Shown: piece after piece, positions 16,564 through 24,493 of the stretch
Position numbering within the stretch: the stretch's first letter is position 1
Layout of the letters: each line of letters starts with the position of its first letter
Source: a virus
Direction: 5' to 3' (one strand)
IMG/VR virus record: IMGVR_UViG_3300010970_000136
Coordinates: 1 to 64,000 of that record
DNA length: 64,000 nucleotides
Position numbers and translations under genes: made by a program
The notes under the pieces: generated by a model
Databases searched by the model: none
The model's input: the letters and a program-made list of their open reading frames with translations, nothing else
What the model was told of the DNA's origin: nothing

Positions 16564-18585
16564 TTATCTAAACAATTTACTTTTTGGTGTGTTAAACATT
16601 GATCTGCTTTCTGTAAACAGAGTATTTTTCTTGTTCTTAGTGAACATTGATTGCATTCTTACATCTTTCTCTCCCCCTATTTTACCCATGATTGGGTCTA
16701 ATTTCATTGCCAAAGCTATTGCAAGCTCTGCAGCAATGATACGGTCAAAGTTACCCTCTTCATTATATTGTATCATCTCCTCTAGTAAAACAGGATCAAA
16801 TATCTTTGACATACCCTTTGTTTCTGAAATGATGTTTCCTTCATCATCTTTCTCTACATGCATCACTTCCTCTGTATACTTCTTCAGAGCTCCATGTAAG
16901 AAGTCTCTAATCTTCTCAGAAGATCTGTGTATTCCGTAATCCCTTCTAACTGTGGTGTTTGGAACAATTTCTTTCAACCAATCTGGCTGTCTCTCTAGAT
17001 AATGATTATCTCCTTTAGATATCATGTAGTCTATAAAAGATATCTCGTCATTCTCACATAATGCTCTAGCATTGTAATACTTGATGAGGTAACGAGCTTG
17101 TTCTTCCCATGTTTCTTTCTTGTCTGGTCTAGCACAATAACTAGCTACAAACATATCTTGATACTTCTCTCCAGATATAGCATGCATACGTTTATATATG
17201 TATACAGACCCTAATGAACTAGAATATGCAGACTTACCTTGTCTATAAGGGTCAATTCCTGCTACATATAATCCATATGGAGGAGATTCTATAGGAAACT
17301 CATATATCACTACAGGAGCATCCTTCATATCTGTATTCTTTAAAGGAAAGTTTGTAATAGGCATCTTATCTGTAAACTCATGTTTCACTCCTTGACCATC
17401 ATCATACAATATAACAGGTGTTCCTGTTCTTTCTTGTTGGCCTAGTCTGAACTTCTGACGTTTAGCAGCTTCTATATCAAAGATGTTTGTGTCCTCATTT
17501 AAGAATATGTCATCCACCTCTTGTGGATAGTACATCTTCTCCTTTAAATAAGCCACTCTATCTCCTGCTTTCTTTAATTTATCTAAGTTGTCGTTGGTTA
17601 TTTTTGTAGCAAGTTCTTCGTTAGACACCATCATAGACACTTCGTGTAAGGAAGATCCTACAGGTGCATCAAGAAATGCTCCTAGAGTGGACTCTTCTTT
17701 AGCTTCCATTCTATATTTGTGTGAGATGAATAGGCCATGTACCTTCTTTTCATCTTTAGCACTTTGGTATTCTAAGAAGTTGAAGTTTTCTACATCGAAC
17801 ATTAAGCTCTTTGCATCCATAAACTTCTTCATATCTCCACCTGTACCTGTTAGGATTGGAGAACATCCCCAACCAAATGGTGTGGTGAAACCTGGTGTTG
17901 CTGCTTGAAGTCCTCTAAGGAAACTTCCTTTACCTATCTCGTCAATAATAAGTCTACGAGGTTTGGTACCTGCAATAGCCTCTTCATTGTTACCTTCATC
18001 TAAGTTACGAATAAGGATCTGAGAAAAGGGGATTCTTTCCCCTGCTTTAGTCTTGATACCTAGTGTCACTTGGTTCTTCCAGTTATCTTCTACCCTCTGC
18101 CATCTCCATGCTTCTGGAATGAAGTTAAGTCCCTTATCAATCTTATCTGTAATAAGTTTAATATCGGGAGCATTTAATCCTGCAATAATGTTCTGTGAGT
18201 TTTCATCAAATGTAGCACCATGTCCTATATATGAAGCCTCTAACACAGACTTAGCAAAACGTCTAATTCCTAAGATGACTAATCCTTTCTTTTCTTTCTG
18301 TGCCCTGTCTATTTCATTGGTAACTAGCCACTCATTATCTCTCAATAATGGATTAGCATATTTCTGGTTTATTCTTCCATATTCATCTAGAATATCTACC
18401 TCTGTATGCCAGATGTTTAAATGCCAATATAGAAATGGATTGATATATTGTCCATCCATCATAGCACCATTCATACATAGTTCTCTGTGGAAGTTAAAGA
18501 ATTCTCTATACTCCTCAGATCCTTTGTCTGGAACTCTACCTTGATTGATAAACCAATCCTTATATTCTATATTATGTAGTTTCAT
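16564..18585 (-). CDS. terL: terminase large subunit (DNA packaging ATPase/nuclease)
   Basis: A 673-residue protein. The N-terminal ATPase has an adenine-binding-like lead, a Walker A variant GIRRFAKSVLEAS near residue 100 (an Arg/Lys-type P-loop common in terminases) and Walker B RRLIIDEIGKG near 215. The C-terminal nuclease has VAGIDPYRQGKSAYSSS near 445, CENDEISFIDYMI near 510 and an acidic stretch near 590-600, consistent with an RNase H-fold metal centre. It cuts and pumps DNA through the portal encoded next door. The preceding gene 18586-18918 ends adjacent to its start. Confidence 0.92.
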   Translation of the reverse strand: MKLHNIEYKDWFINQGRVPDKGSEEYREFFNFHRELCMNGAMMDGQYINPFLYWHLNIWHTEVDILDEYGRINQKYANPLLRDNEWLVTNEIDRAQKEKKGLVILGIRRFAKSVLEASYIGHGATFDENSQNIIAGLNAPDIKLITDKIDKGLNFIPEAWRWQRVEDNWKNQVTLGIKTKAGERIPFSQILIRNLDEGNNEEAIAGTKPRRLIIDEIGKGSFLRGLQAATPGFTTPFGWGCSPILTGTGGDMKKFMDAKSLMFDVENFNFLEYQSAKDEKKVHGLFISHKYRMEAKEESTLGAFLDAPVGSSLHEVSMMVSNEELATKITNDNLDKLKKAGDRVAYLKEKMYYPQEVDDIFLNEDTNIFDIEAAKRQKFRLGQQERTGTPVILYDDGQGVKHEFTDKMPITNFPLKNTDMKDAPVVIYEFPIESPPYGLYVAGIDPYRQGKSAYSSSLGSVYIYKRMHAISGEKYQDMFVASYCARPDKKETWEEQARYLIKYYNARALCENDEISFIDYMISKGDNHYLERQPDWLKEIVPNTTVRRDYGIHRSSEKIRDFLHGALKKYTEEVMHVEKDDEGNIISETKGMSKIFDPVLLEEMIQYNEEGNFDRIIAAELAIALAMKLDPIMGKIGGEKDVRMQSMFTKNKKNTLFTESRSMFNTPKSKLFR

Positions 18586-18918
18586 CTATCGTCTTCCTTT
18601 TAAGAAATCTTCTGCCATAGCTCCTAGCTCAGCACCACCTCTAACATCTACCTTCTTAGCTTCTTCTTTTTCACGAAGTTTCTCAACTTGCTCTAACAGA
18701 GCTAGATAGTTTTTCATTGTCTCTTGAACAAACTTACCTTGAGCCTCAATAGATGCAATCACCATAGGCATTGCTCCACCAGCTTTGGTTTCTTTCCACT
18801 TGATTCTATCCTCTAACTCATGTAAAGGATTAGCGTCAACATATTGTTTCCATGAAATCAATTGTTGCTCTGCCCAGTCAAGCTCCGTATTAATGTATGT
18901 AGTTTTCTTTAATGCCAT
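18586..18918 (-). CDS. terminase small-subunit candidate
   Basis: A 110-residue, mostly helical protein (LDWAEQQLISWKQYVDANP; coiled coil LLEQVEKLREKEEAKK) directly upstream of terL, with its stop abutting the terL start. Size, helicity and position fit a small terminase subunit, but no HTH DNA-binding motif is obvious, so the assignment is contextual. Confidence 0.5.
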   Translation of the reverse strand: MALKKTTYINTELDWAEQQLISWKQYVDANPLHELEDRIKWKETKAGGAMPMVIASIEAQGKFVQETMKNYLALLEQVEKLREKEEAKKVDVRGGAELGAMAEDFLKGRR

Positions 18919-18921
18919 TGT

Positions 18922-19188
18922 TTAGTCCTCCTCTTCGTCTAGAATGTGTGTTAAATCTAGCCCTTGTTTAATTATATCGTCTACATCATCTTCATGTATA
19001 ACATCTGAATCTAGTTCTGCTCTGTAATCCTTCAACCTCTGTAAGAAGTCTTTGTCAGAGATGCTCCATATATCAGATCCATCCAATGCTGTAGAAATAT
19101 GTCTACCTATATTATATGCTGGGTGATTCTTCTGCAGATCCTCTAGCACGTTTAGTATTTGTCTGTAATAGTTTGGTCTTCTACTCAT
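18922..19188 (-). CDS. small acidic protein of the packaging operon
   Basis: An 88-residue protein with a basic start (MSRRPNYYRQILNVLEDLQ) and a strongly acidic C-terminus (VIHEDDVDDIIKQGLDLTHILDEEED). It lies 3 bases before 18586-18918 in the same operon. It may be a small packaging or regulatory partner; no family recognised. Confidence 0.5.
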   Translation of the reverse strand: MSRRPNYYRQILNVLEDLQKNHPAYNIGRHISTALDGSDIWSISDKDFLQRLKDYRAELDSDVIHEDDVDDIIKQGLDLTHILDEEED

Positions 19189-19194
19189 ACGAGT

Positions 19195-19458
19195 TTATAT
19201 TAGGTCGTTAATATCGTTCTCAGATAACTTTGTAACATCAATGCTAGACTCATTAATGTCTTTCTCTTCAGCCATGTAATCTGGTCTCACTGTAATCTTG
19301 ATGAAATCTTGTGGTTGTTCACCTTCATCACTAGATGTACCAGAGATGTCTATGTAATCAACACCATCTTCATATAGATCGTTGAGTATTTCAAGAAGTT
19401 CCATTAAAGGTATTTTACGTAGTTGCATATGATGTATCATTTGGTTCGTCAACAGCAA
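19195..19458 (-). CDS. small acidic hypothetical protein
   Basis: An 87-residue protein with a helical N-terminus (MIHHMQLRKIPLMELLEILNDL) and an acidic body. It overlaps the end of the zinc protein gene 19415-19693 by 44 bases. An internal Met (MIHHMQ, residue 7) would shorten the overlap and may be the true start. No function can be assigned. Confidence 0.5.
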   Translation of the reverse strand: MLLTNQMIHHMQLRKIPLMELLEILNDLYEDGVDYIDISGTSSDEGEQPQDFIKITVRPDYMAEEKDINESSIDVTKLSENDINDLI

Positions 19459-19693
19459 GCCATTTCTTTAATGGACATTCGCACGATAGACATTTAGTTT
19501 TAGCAGACAATACACATCCACAATCTGTGCAATGATTATCTGGTCGTAATGGTGTGTGATGATTTTTAGAATGTTTATCACATGCATTACATATGTCCAT
19601 TCTCCCTTCACTAACATACTCAATGTATGCTTTTAGTCTTTCCTCTGGAAGCAGATGGTTTTTCCACCCCTCATATATCTGTTCTAGATTCAT
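19415..19693 (-). CDS. zinc-ribbon-like small protein
   Basis: A 92-residue protein with eight Cys in CxxC and related spacings: CNACDKH near residue 35, CTDCGCV near 57, CLSCECP near 69. The first pair plus the GRMDICNACDKHSK context resembles small treble-clef or ribbon proteins found in Bacteroidota phages. It lies between the HU/IHF-like gene and the packaging genes. A role in late transcription or packaging is possible but unproven. Confidence 0.6.
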   Translation of the reverse strand: MNLEQIYEGWKNHLLPEERLKAYIEYVSEGRMDICNACDKHSKNHHTPLRPDNHCTDCGCVLSAKTKCLSCECPLKKWLAVDEPNDTSYATT

Positions 19694-20033
19694 CGATTTT
19701 TGGTTTTAATGTTTTAATACTGATTAACAGGTTGGCTAGTCTCACTTGAACATTAGCTCTTTTAACATCTGATGTAGTTGGATCCTCTAACACGGTTTCG
19801 TACATGTCCTTCTGAGATGAATACTTCTCCATGGTCTTGATAGCCTTCTTTTCATTGAAATAGAACTTACCAAATCCAGAGATCTCGACACTCTTGTGAA
19901 CGTTCAATGCATCGTTAGCGCTATCAAACTGGTGTGTCACCACAGAATCAATCACCTTCTCCGAGATCACCATCTTGATTGCCATCTTCTTGATGATCCA
20001 CTCCTTCACTGACATTGACATTGGCTTTTCCAT
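19671..20033 (-). CDS. HU/IHF-like DNA-bending protein
   Basis: A 120-residue protein. SVKEWIIKKMAIKMVISEKVIDSVV forms the two-helix start and VEISGFGKFYFNEK near residue 50 is the diagnostic HU/IHF beta turn (xISGFGxF). The DNA-binding arm is short and followed by a helical extension (residues 70-115). Such proteins are a recognised component of crAss-like genomes. It overlaps the upstream regulator gene by 86 bases. Starting at the second or third Met (MSMSVKE) would reduce this and still keep helix 1 complete. Likely role: DNA architecture in replication, packaging or late gene control. Confidence 0.75.
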   Translation of the reverse strand: MEKPMSMSVKEWIIKKMAIKMVISEKVIDSVVTHQFDSANDALNVHKSVEISGFGKFYFNEKKAIKTMEKYSSQKDMYETVLEDPTTSDVKRANVQVRLANLLISIKTLKPKIDESRTDI

Positions 20034-20379
20034 GTTCCAGCTTTATTTCTAACGTTAAATTCTTATTGAAATCTACAACGATGATTGGGTTGATCTTCAC
20101 CTTCCCTGCTTCCTTGATAAACACTCCCATCTTCTTTAACTTACTGATGATGTTGTTTATCGTTGGACTTGTTGTATTGTACTTCTTGCAAAACTCCTCC
20201 CTTACATTGGCATATGTTATATTACCCTTTATAGCTGTAAATGCTACCAACTGGATTTCTCTCTGAGTTAGATGTAGATTGTTGATAGCTGATAGGATGG
20301 AATAATACTTCTCTGCTAGAATGTATTCATTCTCTGAATCATTCTTAAGTCTTTGAACTATAATCTTTCTCTCTTCCAT
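19948..20379 (-). CDS. winged-helix/HTH regulator, first gene of the late arm
   Basis: A 143-residue protein. Residues 35-95 form an HTH (LTQREIQLVAFTAIKGNITYANVREEFCKKYNTTSPTINN... then IISKLKKMGVFIKEAGKVKINP), a recognition helix followed by a wing. The C-terminal tail is acidic and low in complexity (HQEDGNQDGDLGEGD). It is the first minus-strand gene after the divergent control region and so the best candidate for a switch regulator of late transcription. DNA binding is inferred from the fold pattern only. Confidence 0.65.
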   Translation of the reverse strand: MEERKIIVQRLKNDSENEYILAEKYYSILSAINNLHLTQREIQLVAFTAIKGNITYANVREEFCKKYNTTSPTINNIISKLKKMGVFIKEAGKVKINPIIVVDFNKNLTLEIKLEHGKANVNVSEGVDHQEDGNQDGDLGEGD

Positions 20380-20578
20380 AATTTAGTTAACTATAAGACA
20401 AAGATATACAAATAATATATACGTTGTATACAATACATATATTTTTTAATACATATGCTATATTATGGACTAGATTCTTATACTAAGGAATGAATAATTG
20501 ATCGTTATTCTGTACAAAGGACATAGATATGTGTTAAATAACAATCAATTTATAGAAAGGACTTAGTCATAGAACAAA

Positions 20579-20592
20579 CCCACCCACCCACC
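20579..20592 (-). promoter_or_regulatory. potential G-quadruplex tract
   Basis: The plus strand reads CCCACCCACCCACC; the minus strand therefore has three G3 tracts and one G2 tract separated by single T bases, a tight quadruplex-type pattern that is very rare in this AT-rich genome. Confidence 0.5.
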
Positions 20593-20683
20593 AAAGGTAA
20601 TACAAAAAATATATACCAACCAAAACTTTTGTAAAAGGATGTGGAAAAAAAATTTTAAAAATTTTAAAACCCATCGTGTATAT

Positions 20684-20746
20684 GGGGGTGTAGACCACTC
20701 CATCCAGAGACCCCCAGTACGATTTGAGAGATTGGGGTTACCCCCC
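20684..20746 (+). promoter_or_regulatory. competing GC-rich hairpins in the early leader
   Basis: GGGGGT (20684-20689) can pair with ACCCCC (20710-20715) or with the ACCCCCC at 20740-20746. The latter can instead pair with GGGG at 20734-20737. These are mutually exclusive pairings 40-100 bases upstream of the first early gene, so a leader switch is possible. Confidence 0.45.
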
Positions 20747-20785
20747 GACATAATAATTAACAATAATCATTTAAAAACAGAAAAC

Positions 20786-21187
20786 ATGAAAAATGTAAAA
20801 ATCATCAGTGGTAATTTCACAGAAGCAGGAAACTATTCAGCTTACGATAACAAAGGTACAAGATACTTTGTTAACAAAAGAGTAATGGAAAATAATGGTT
20901 GGTCAACTGATGCTGACGTAACACTACCATTCTTTGCTAATGTTGTTACTAAACCAATTGGACAACTTGATGCTAATGGAGAAGCATTAATTGATGCTAC
21001 TAGTGGTGTTGCTGTAACAGTGCTACGTGACCAAATCACTTGCATCTACAAAACTAAAGAGGATTTAATCCAAGATGCTATTGACGAAGTGTCATTAGAG
21101 ATTGACATTCAATCAGCAATCCAAATTCACGCTACAAGTGCAGGATTGTCTCAAACAAGAGTTAATGCATTGTTAGACGCAATCTAA
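20786..21187 (+). CDS. first early-arm protein, unknown function
   Basis: A 133-residue protein starting MKNVKIISGNFTEAGNYSAYD. The open frame extends upstream to 20639, but that part crosses the GC-rich hairpins and has unlike composition; the A-rich leader ACAGAAAACATG supports 20786. The first 80 residues are beta-rich (GTRYFVNKRVMENN, VAVTVLRDQITCIY) and the last 45 helical. It is flanked by two non-coding blocks and a 13-bp hairpin, so it is probably a monocistronic, strongly expressed gene. No family recognised. Confidence 0.7.
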   Translation: MKNVKIISGNFTEAGNYSAYDNKGTRYFVNKRVMENNGWSTDADVTLPFFANVVTKPIGQLDANGEALIDATSGVAVTVLRDQITCIYKTKEDLIQDAIDEVSLEIDIQSAIQIHATSAGLSQTRVNALLDAI

Positions 21188-21194
21188 TAAAACA

Positions 21195-21226
21195 AAGAGA
21201 GTCTGCCTTAATTGGTAGACTCTCTT
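21195..21226 (+). terminator. strong hairpin after gene 20786-21187
   Basis: An uninterrupted 13-bp stem (AAGAGAGTCTGCC with GGTAGACTCTCTT, one G-U pair) and a TTAATT loop, starting 7 bases after the stop. A U-run is lacking, so it may work as a 3' stabiliser as well as a weak terminator. Confidence 0.65.
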
Positions 21227-21302
21227 AATTAAAGACTCTCGTAATAGAGCAACATACACTATTTATATATAAGGGTGGGAGTGCAAACGTTTGGTGTGGG
21301 AC

Positions 21303-21410
21303 ATAAAAAGTTCTTTTGTCCTATATATATATATACAAAACTTTTCTCCTATATATATATATACATAAAAGTTTCTTTCTCCTATATATATAGAAAACTT
21401 TGAAACTTTT
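21303..21410 (+). repeat. AT-rich tandem repeats
   Basis: Three imperfect copies of CTTTTxTCCTATATATATATA lie in a 421-base gene-free stretch (21188-21608). They could be a DNA-unwinding element or promoter array. The rest of the gap is AT-rich with no visible gene. Confidence 0.5.
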
Positions 21411-21575
21411 GTGTGTGTATTAATAGAGCAGTGGATACATAGGCATATATTTAACCCTTGATAACAGGTATAGCAATATCATGTATCAATTCAATACATA
21501 TAGCATTAACTAAACATATATGTCTATATATACATATTCTTTATATATAGTATAGATATAAGTTTATATAACATT

Positions 21576-21593
21576 ATTACAGACTCTTTTACG
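21576..21593 (+). repeat. direct repeat ATTACAGACTCTTYTACG, copy 1
   Basis: An 18-base sequence found again at 21839-21856 with one change. Each copy precedes a small gene (21609 and 22020). The core AGACTCT also occurs at 21218 and 21233. Confidence 0.5.
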
Positions 21594-21608
21594 CAAGACA
21601 TCAATATT

Positions 21609-21833
21609 ATGAAACTAGAAATACATAAAGATAAGAGGAATACAGGTAAATACTTCCATAGAGTTCCAAGTAATACACATTGTAAGCGTACTAAACAAAT
21701 GGTACTTAAAGAGATTACTAAATATATAGAACTACATGATGATCTTGGTTGTCTTAACTATATATCATGTGAATCTAGAGTGACAACTAAACTAGATCCA
21801 TATACTACATATGTATATGAAGATCTATATTAA
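21609..21833 (+). CDS. small hypothetical protein
   Basis: A 74-residue basic protein (MKLEIHKDKRNTGKYFHRVPS...) with two Cys and a Tyr-rich C-terminus (LDPYTTYVYEDLY). The ATATTATG start context matches other early genes. No domain is recognised. It is the first of a long run of small early genes. Confidence 0.55.
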   Translation: MKLEIHKDKRNTGKYFHRVPSNTHCKRTKQMVLKEITKYIELHDDLGCLNYISCESRVTTKLDPYTTYVYEDLY

Positions 21834-21838
21834 TAACT

Positions 21839-21856
21839 ATTACAGACTCTTCTACG
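21839..21856 (+). repeat. direct repeat ATTACAGACTCTTYTACG, copy 2
   Basis: Second copy of the 18-base repeat at 21576-21593, in the 186-base gap before gene 22020-22217. Confidence 0.5.
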
Positions 21857-21996
21857 GTCTGATTAAACATTAGAAACAATATTATAACAGTTATAGTAGT
21901 TTGGAATGATGCAAGCAAGTAGCTACAAAAACAGTAAATGGATACATCTATTCTTGAAATAGTTTACGTTCTACTATAACTTTTATATATACATTA

Positions 21997-22010
21997 ATTC
22001 CTTAATAAAC
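21997..22010 (+). promoter_or_regulatory. leader motif ATYCCTTAATAA-AC (first of a set)
   Basis: ATTCCTTAATAAAC lies 9 bases before the ATG at 22020. Close copies of ATCCTTAATAAC occur 0-9 bases before starts at 22763-22774, 24764-24775, 25425-25436 (ACCCTTAATAAC), 26372-26383 and 31422-31433, with variants at 22210-22221 and 38921. The recurrence and spacing suggest a translation or processing signal in place of a Shine-Dalgarno site. Confidence 0.55.
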
Positions 22011-22019
22011 TTAAACATT

Positions 22020-22217
22020 ATGAAAGTATTTATATTAGAATTCTTTGTTTCTTATTCATCATTTGAGCAAAGTGCAAGAATAGAAGGTGTATTCGCTACA
22101 GAAGAACTAGCTCTTGCTAGATTAGATGAGTTATATCCTATATATATGGAAGAAGCTGAACAAATGGCAGCAGATATATCATCTAGAATAACACCATACA
22201 CATTAATAACCTCTTAA
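22020..22217 (+). CDS. small acidic hypothetical protein
   Basis: A 65-residue protein (MKVFILEFFVSYSSFEQ...) with a beta-strand start and an acidic helical C-terminus. It has the look of a small alpha/beta early protein and no recognised motif. Confidence 0.5.
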   Translation: MKVFILEFFVSYSSFEQSARIEGVFATEELALARLDELYPIYMEEAEQMAADISSRITPYTLITS

Positions 22218-22228
22218 TAACACATATT

Positions 22229-22426
22229 ATGAAATCAACTAAAATCATGTTAGCTGTAATAGCTACGTTCATTATTACATGGATGAGTCTTGGACTTATT
22301 ATATATGCTCTATCTGATATGACATATAAAGAATCATTAACTAGTTCAGTAACTGGATCTATTATGTTATTTATAGGTTGGGTTCCAGCGCTTATTGTTG
22401 GAGCTGATGTTACTGATAATATATAG
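22229..22426 (+). CDS. small membrane protein
   Basis: A 65-residue protein with two predicted transmembrane helices, residues 6-28 (IMLAVIATFIITWMSLGLII) and 41-60 (VTGSIMLFIGWVPALIVGA). It begins the string of small membrane proteins in this arm. Function unknown; such phage proteins often alter the host envelope or exclude other phages. Confidence 0.6.
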   Translation: MKSTKIMLAVIATFIITWMSLGLIIYALSDMTYKESLTSSVTGSIMLFIGWVPALIVGADVTDNI

Positions 22427-22430
22427 CATT

Positions 22431-22559
22431 ATGAAGAATAATATTCCTTCTAGTGAGTGGGAACATCAAGATAGATGTCCTTCATGTGGTAGTCCTTGTA
22501 ACATACATACAGATTTAGATGATAATGATGAATGTAATGAATGTAGAACTGTAGAATAA
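22431..22559 (+). CDS. 42-residue zinc-ribbon peptide
   Basis: The frame reads MKNNIPSSEWEHQDRCPSCG and continues with CNIHTDLDDNDECNECRTVE. Two CxxC pairs (CPSC and CNEC) fit a single zinc ribbon. It starts 4 bases after the previous stop and its TAA shares a base with the next ATG. Too short for many gene finders, but coupling on both sides supports it. Confidence 0.65.
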   Translation: MKNNIPSSEWEHQDRCPSCGSPCNIHTDLDDNDECNECRTVE

Positions 22560-22798
22560 TGGAACAGTGGACATCACCAGATTGTGGTACAATAAGAATA
22601 TCCAATCCTAAAACATTACAAAGATGGATAGACTTAGGTTGGTACAAAGAACTTATCGATGAGGGGCATATATTTGCTCCTTATTGTGGTAGGTTTAAGA
22701 CTGAAGTGTGTACATGTAGTGCATGTAGAAATCAAAGACCTAATAGAGAAGAATTAATAAACATCCTTAATAACATAAATCATGACAACATTAACTAA
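22559..22798 (+). CDS. small Cys-rich hypothetical protein
   Basis: A 79-residue protein with single Cys near residue 6 and CGRFKTEVCTCSACRN near residues 42-58, suggesting a metal site. Translation is coupled to the preceding peptide by a TAATG overlap. The final codons overlap the next gene by 17 bases. Confidence 0.55.
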   Translation: MEQWTSPDCGTIRISNPKTLQRWIDLGWYKELIDEGHIFAPYCGRFKTEVCTCSACRNQRPNREELINILNNINHDNIN

Positions 22799-22988
22799 AC
22801 AACAGACTAATCTTGATAGATTAGCAGAGATGACATTGGTGCAATTTGAGACACCATTAGAGAGATGTACAATACAACAGATACAACAAGCTGTTGAATG
22901 TATTATAGCAGAGAACGCATTCTTTGAACAAGAAGACTTAAGTGCTCTTGATAGTGAGAATGCATATTATGGACTATTACAATTTTAA
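22782..22988 (+). CDS. small helical hypothetical protein
   Basis: A 68-residue Gln/Glu-rich helical protein (ERCTIQQIQQAVECIIAENAFF). The leader motif ATCCTTAATAAC lies 7 bases before its ATG, inside the end of the previous gene. No domain recognised. Confidence 0.55.
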   Translation: MTTLTKQQTNLDRLAEMTLVQFETPLERCTIQQIQQAVECIIAENAFFEQEDLSALDSENAYYGLLQF

Positions 22989-22990
22989 TC

Positions 22991-23212
22991 ATGGAAAATA
23001 GACACCTTGACATTATGCAAGCAGCAGCTGTAATTGCTTTAATAGTTATATTAATTACAGGTTTCATTTATGATATGGACAATTATGCTGCACAATCTAA
23101 ATGGACACAACAAAAGCCTATATCACTTCCAGAAGAGATATATATGGCTGAAGCAGGAGACACATTAGTAGTCAGCAAAGTTGCTGATAGTATTTACATT
23201 CAATTCAAATAA
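22991..23212 (+). CDS. small single-pass membrane protein
   Basis: A 73-residue protein with a transmembrane helix at residues 10-28 (AAAVIALIVILITGFIY) followed by a soluble region ending in beta strands. It follows the previous stop by 2 bases. Function unknown. Confidence 0.55.
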   Translation: MENRHLDIMQAAAVIALIVILITGFIYDMDNYAAQSKWTQQKPISLPEEIYMAEAGDTLVVSKVADSIYIQFK

Positions 23213-23215
23213 GAT

Positions 23216-23416
23216 ATGAAACTATTTAAAAAAAATAATTGGTCAAAGTGGGAACATGTAATCTTCATAGAAGATTTTAGAGGTGGAATTCCAACCTTTG
23301 AGTTATTAAAAAGAAAAGATTTAGACACAGGACTAACAGAATATAAACAAGTGCAAGTTTCAACATGTGTTCACAATTTAGAGTCAAAACTTACAGAACA
23401 ACTTAAAAACAAATAA
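23216..23416 (+). CDS. small basic hypothetical protein
   Basis: A 66-residue protein (MKLFKKNNWSKWEHVIFIEDF...) with basic termini and a beta-rich middle. Lacks membrane segments although both neighbours have them. No family recognised. Confidence 0.5.
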   Translation: MKLFKKNNWSKWEHVIFIEDFRGGIPTFELLKRKDLDTGLTEYKQVQVSTCVHNLESKLTEQLKNK

Positions 23417-23419
23417 GAT

Positions 23420-23680
23420 ATGAAATATATCGTAAAAACAGTAGCTGGTATATTATATATACTAGCTAGATACTTGCTATTAGTCATATGTACTATTATT
23501 GCGTTCATGTGGGAACTAAACTTCAAGTTTATGGAAGAGTTATGGAAAGACCATAATGTATTCTATAAGAAGTTATATCTCAAGTCTGAAGATCTTGAAT
23601 CTTATAGATATAACACTATATGGGACTATGTAACAGATAACAAAGACCATTCACACAAATCAGAACTACTTAAACCATAA
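23420..23680 (+). CDS. small membrane protein
   Basis: An 86-residue protein with one long hydrophobic segment, residues 8-30 (AGILYILARYLLLVICTIIAF), and a charged C-terminal domain. It starts after the AAGATATG context shared with the previous gene. Confidence 0.55.
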   Translation: MKYIVKTVAGILYILARYLLLVICTIIAFMWELNFKFMEELWKDHNVFYKKLYLKSEDLESYRYNTIWDYVTDNKDHSHKSELLKP

Positions 23681-23685
23681 TCATT

Positions 23686-23928
23686 ATGAAAACAACTATT
23701 TATTTAATACTAGCCATAGCTTGGCTTTTATACTTATCAGAGCCAACAATATCATTTAAACCATTCTCTATTGAGTTTGGAAAACCATATGCACCATTTG
23801 CTTGGTCATTTCTTATGATTGCTATTGTATTATTTCAAATACAAAGTGACAAAACTGCATACAAAAGAGGTGTAGATGATACTATACAATTTGTTAAAGA
23901 CATTAAAGCTGGAAAATATGAAAAATAG
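23686..23928 (+). CDS. small membrane protein
   Basis: An 80-residue protein with a hydrophobic start (TIYLILAIAWLLYLSE) and a second segment near residues 40-56 (WSFLMIAIVLFQI), then a soluble tail. Its end overlaps the start of the next membrane protein by 11 bases. Confidence 0.55.
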   Translation: MKTTIYLILAIAWLLYLSEPTISFKPFSIEFGKPYAPFAWSFLMIAIVLFQIQSDKTAYKRGVDDTIQFVKDIKAGKYEK

Positions 23929-24100
23929 TATTATAGTATTCATATCATTACTTGTAATGTTTTATTTAATAGGATGTTTTATTGAAGTGTCCTTTAACAT
24001 TGCAGAATGGACAGAAGGTGTAAGACTTGGTATAGCAGTACTTGGTACTTTTATGTCAGCAGTATTGACTGGAGCATTTGCTGAAGCAAGAAATAGCTAA
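23918..24100 (+). CDS. small membrane protein with lipobox-like start
   Basis: A 60-residue protein from the ATG at 23918. The frame opens earlier, but this start overlaps the previous gene by only 11 bases. Residues 4-20 form a hydrophobic segment ending LIGC, which fits a lipobox. A second hydrophobic stretch covers residues 36-56. It could be a lipoprotein or a two-pass membrane protein. Confidence 0.5.
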   Translation: MKNSIIVFISLLVMFYLIGCFIEVSFNIAEWTEGVRLGIAVLGTFMSAVLTGAFAEARNS

Positions 24101-24270
24101 TGACAATGGAAGCAGTTAGAGACAGGATATCTGAGATGGATGTCCTGTATTCTAAGCTTGATGCTGTTGAGCTTAGATATTCGATCAATCTATTATCACA
24201 TGAACAATATGTGATGGAGAAAACAAAACTAGAAGAACAAATCAATAAACTATTTAATATAGCATTATGA
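24100..24270 (+). CDS. 56-residue coiled-coil peptide
   Basis: The frame starts TAATG at 24100 and reads MTMEAVRDRISEMDVLYSKL, continuing as one amphipathic helix to MEKTKLEEQINKLFNIAL. Heptad-spaced Leu/Ile suggest a coiled coil. It overlaps both neighbours at start and stop codons. Confidence 0.6.
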   Translation: MTMEAVRDRISEMDVLYSKLDAVELRYSINLLSHEQYVMEKTKLEEQINKLFNIAL

Positions 24271-24482
24271 AGAAAACAATATCAATACTAATATCATCAT
24301 TAGTAACAATATTAATTATGATAGGTCCATTATGTCTTCCTGAAGAATGGATTTACATTAAACACAACGAGTCTGTATATCATCCAATTGCAGAAATGTT
24401 GTTTTCAATATCTCTATTTCTTATGAGGTTGTTTGCAGGACATGGAGTGTTTAGATTTTTTGAAAGTGTATTTAACGATTGA
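24267..24482 (+). CDS. small membrane protein
   Basis: A 71-residue protein with an N-terminal hydrophobic helix (ISILISSLVTILIMIGPL) and a second hydrophobic segment (MLFSISLFLMRLFAG). ATGA overlap with the previous gene. Confidence 0.55.
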   Translation: MKKTISILISSLVTILIMIGPLCLPEEWIYIKHNESVYHPIAEMLFSISLFLMRLFAGHGVFRFFESVFND

Positions 24483-24493
24483 TAACAAATAAA

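Larger units (their letters stand above)
20380..20785. other. divergent non-coding control region
   Basis: No open frame fits real coding here. On the minus side a -7-like TATCTTTG (plus 20403-20410 region) lies close to the regulator gene, without a well-spaced -33 element. The middle has related short repeats (ACAAAGGACATAG, GAAAGGACTTAG). The right side holds a C3 tract array and GC-rich hairpins. It separates late minus-strand genes from early plus-strand genes and is a candidate for operators and possibly a replication origin. Confidence 0.6.

Noticed and set aside
20639-20785. Upstream extension of the first early gene
   Set aside because: It crosses the GC-rich hairpins and lacks a leader; the ATG at 20786 has the normal A-rich context.
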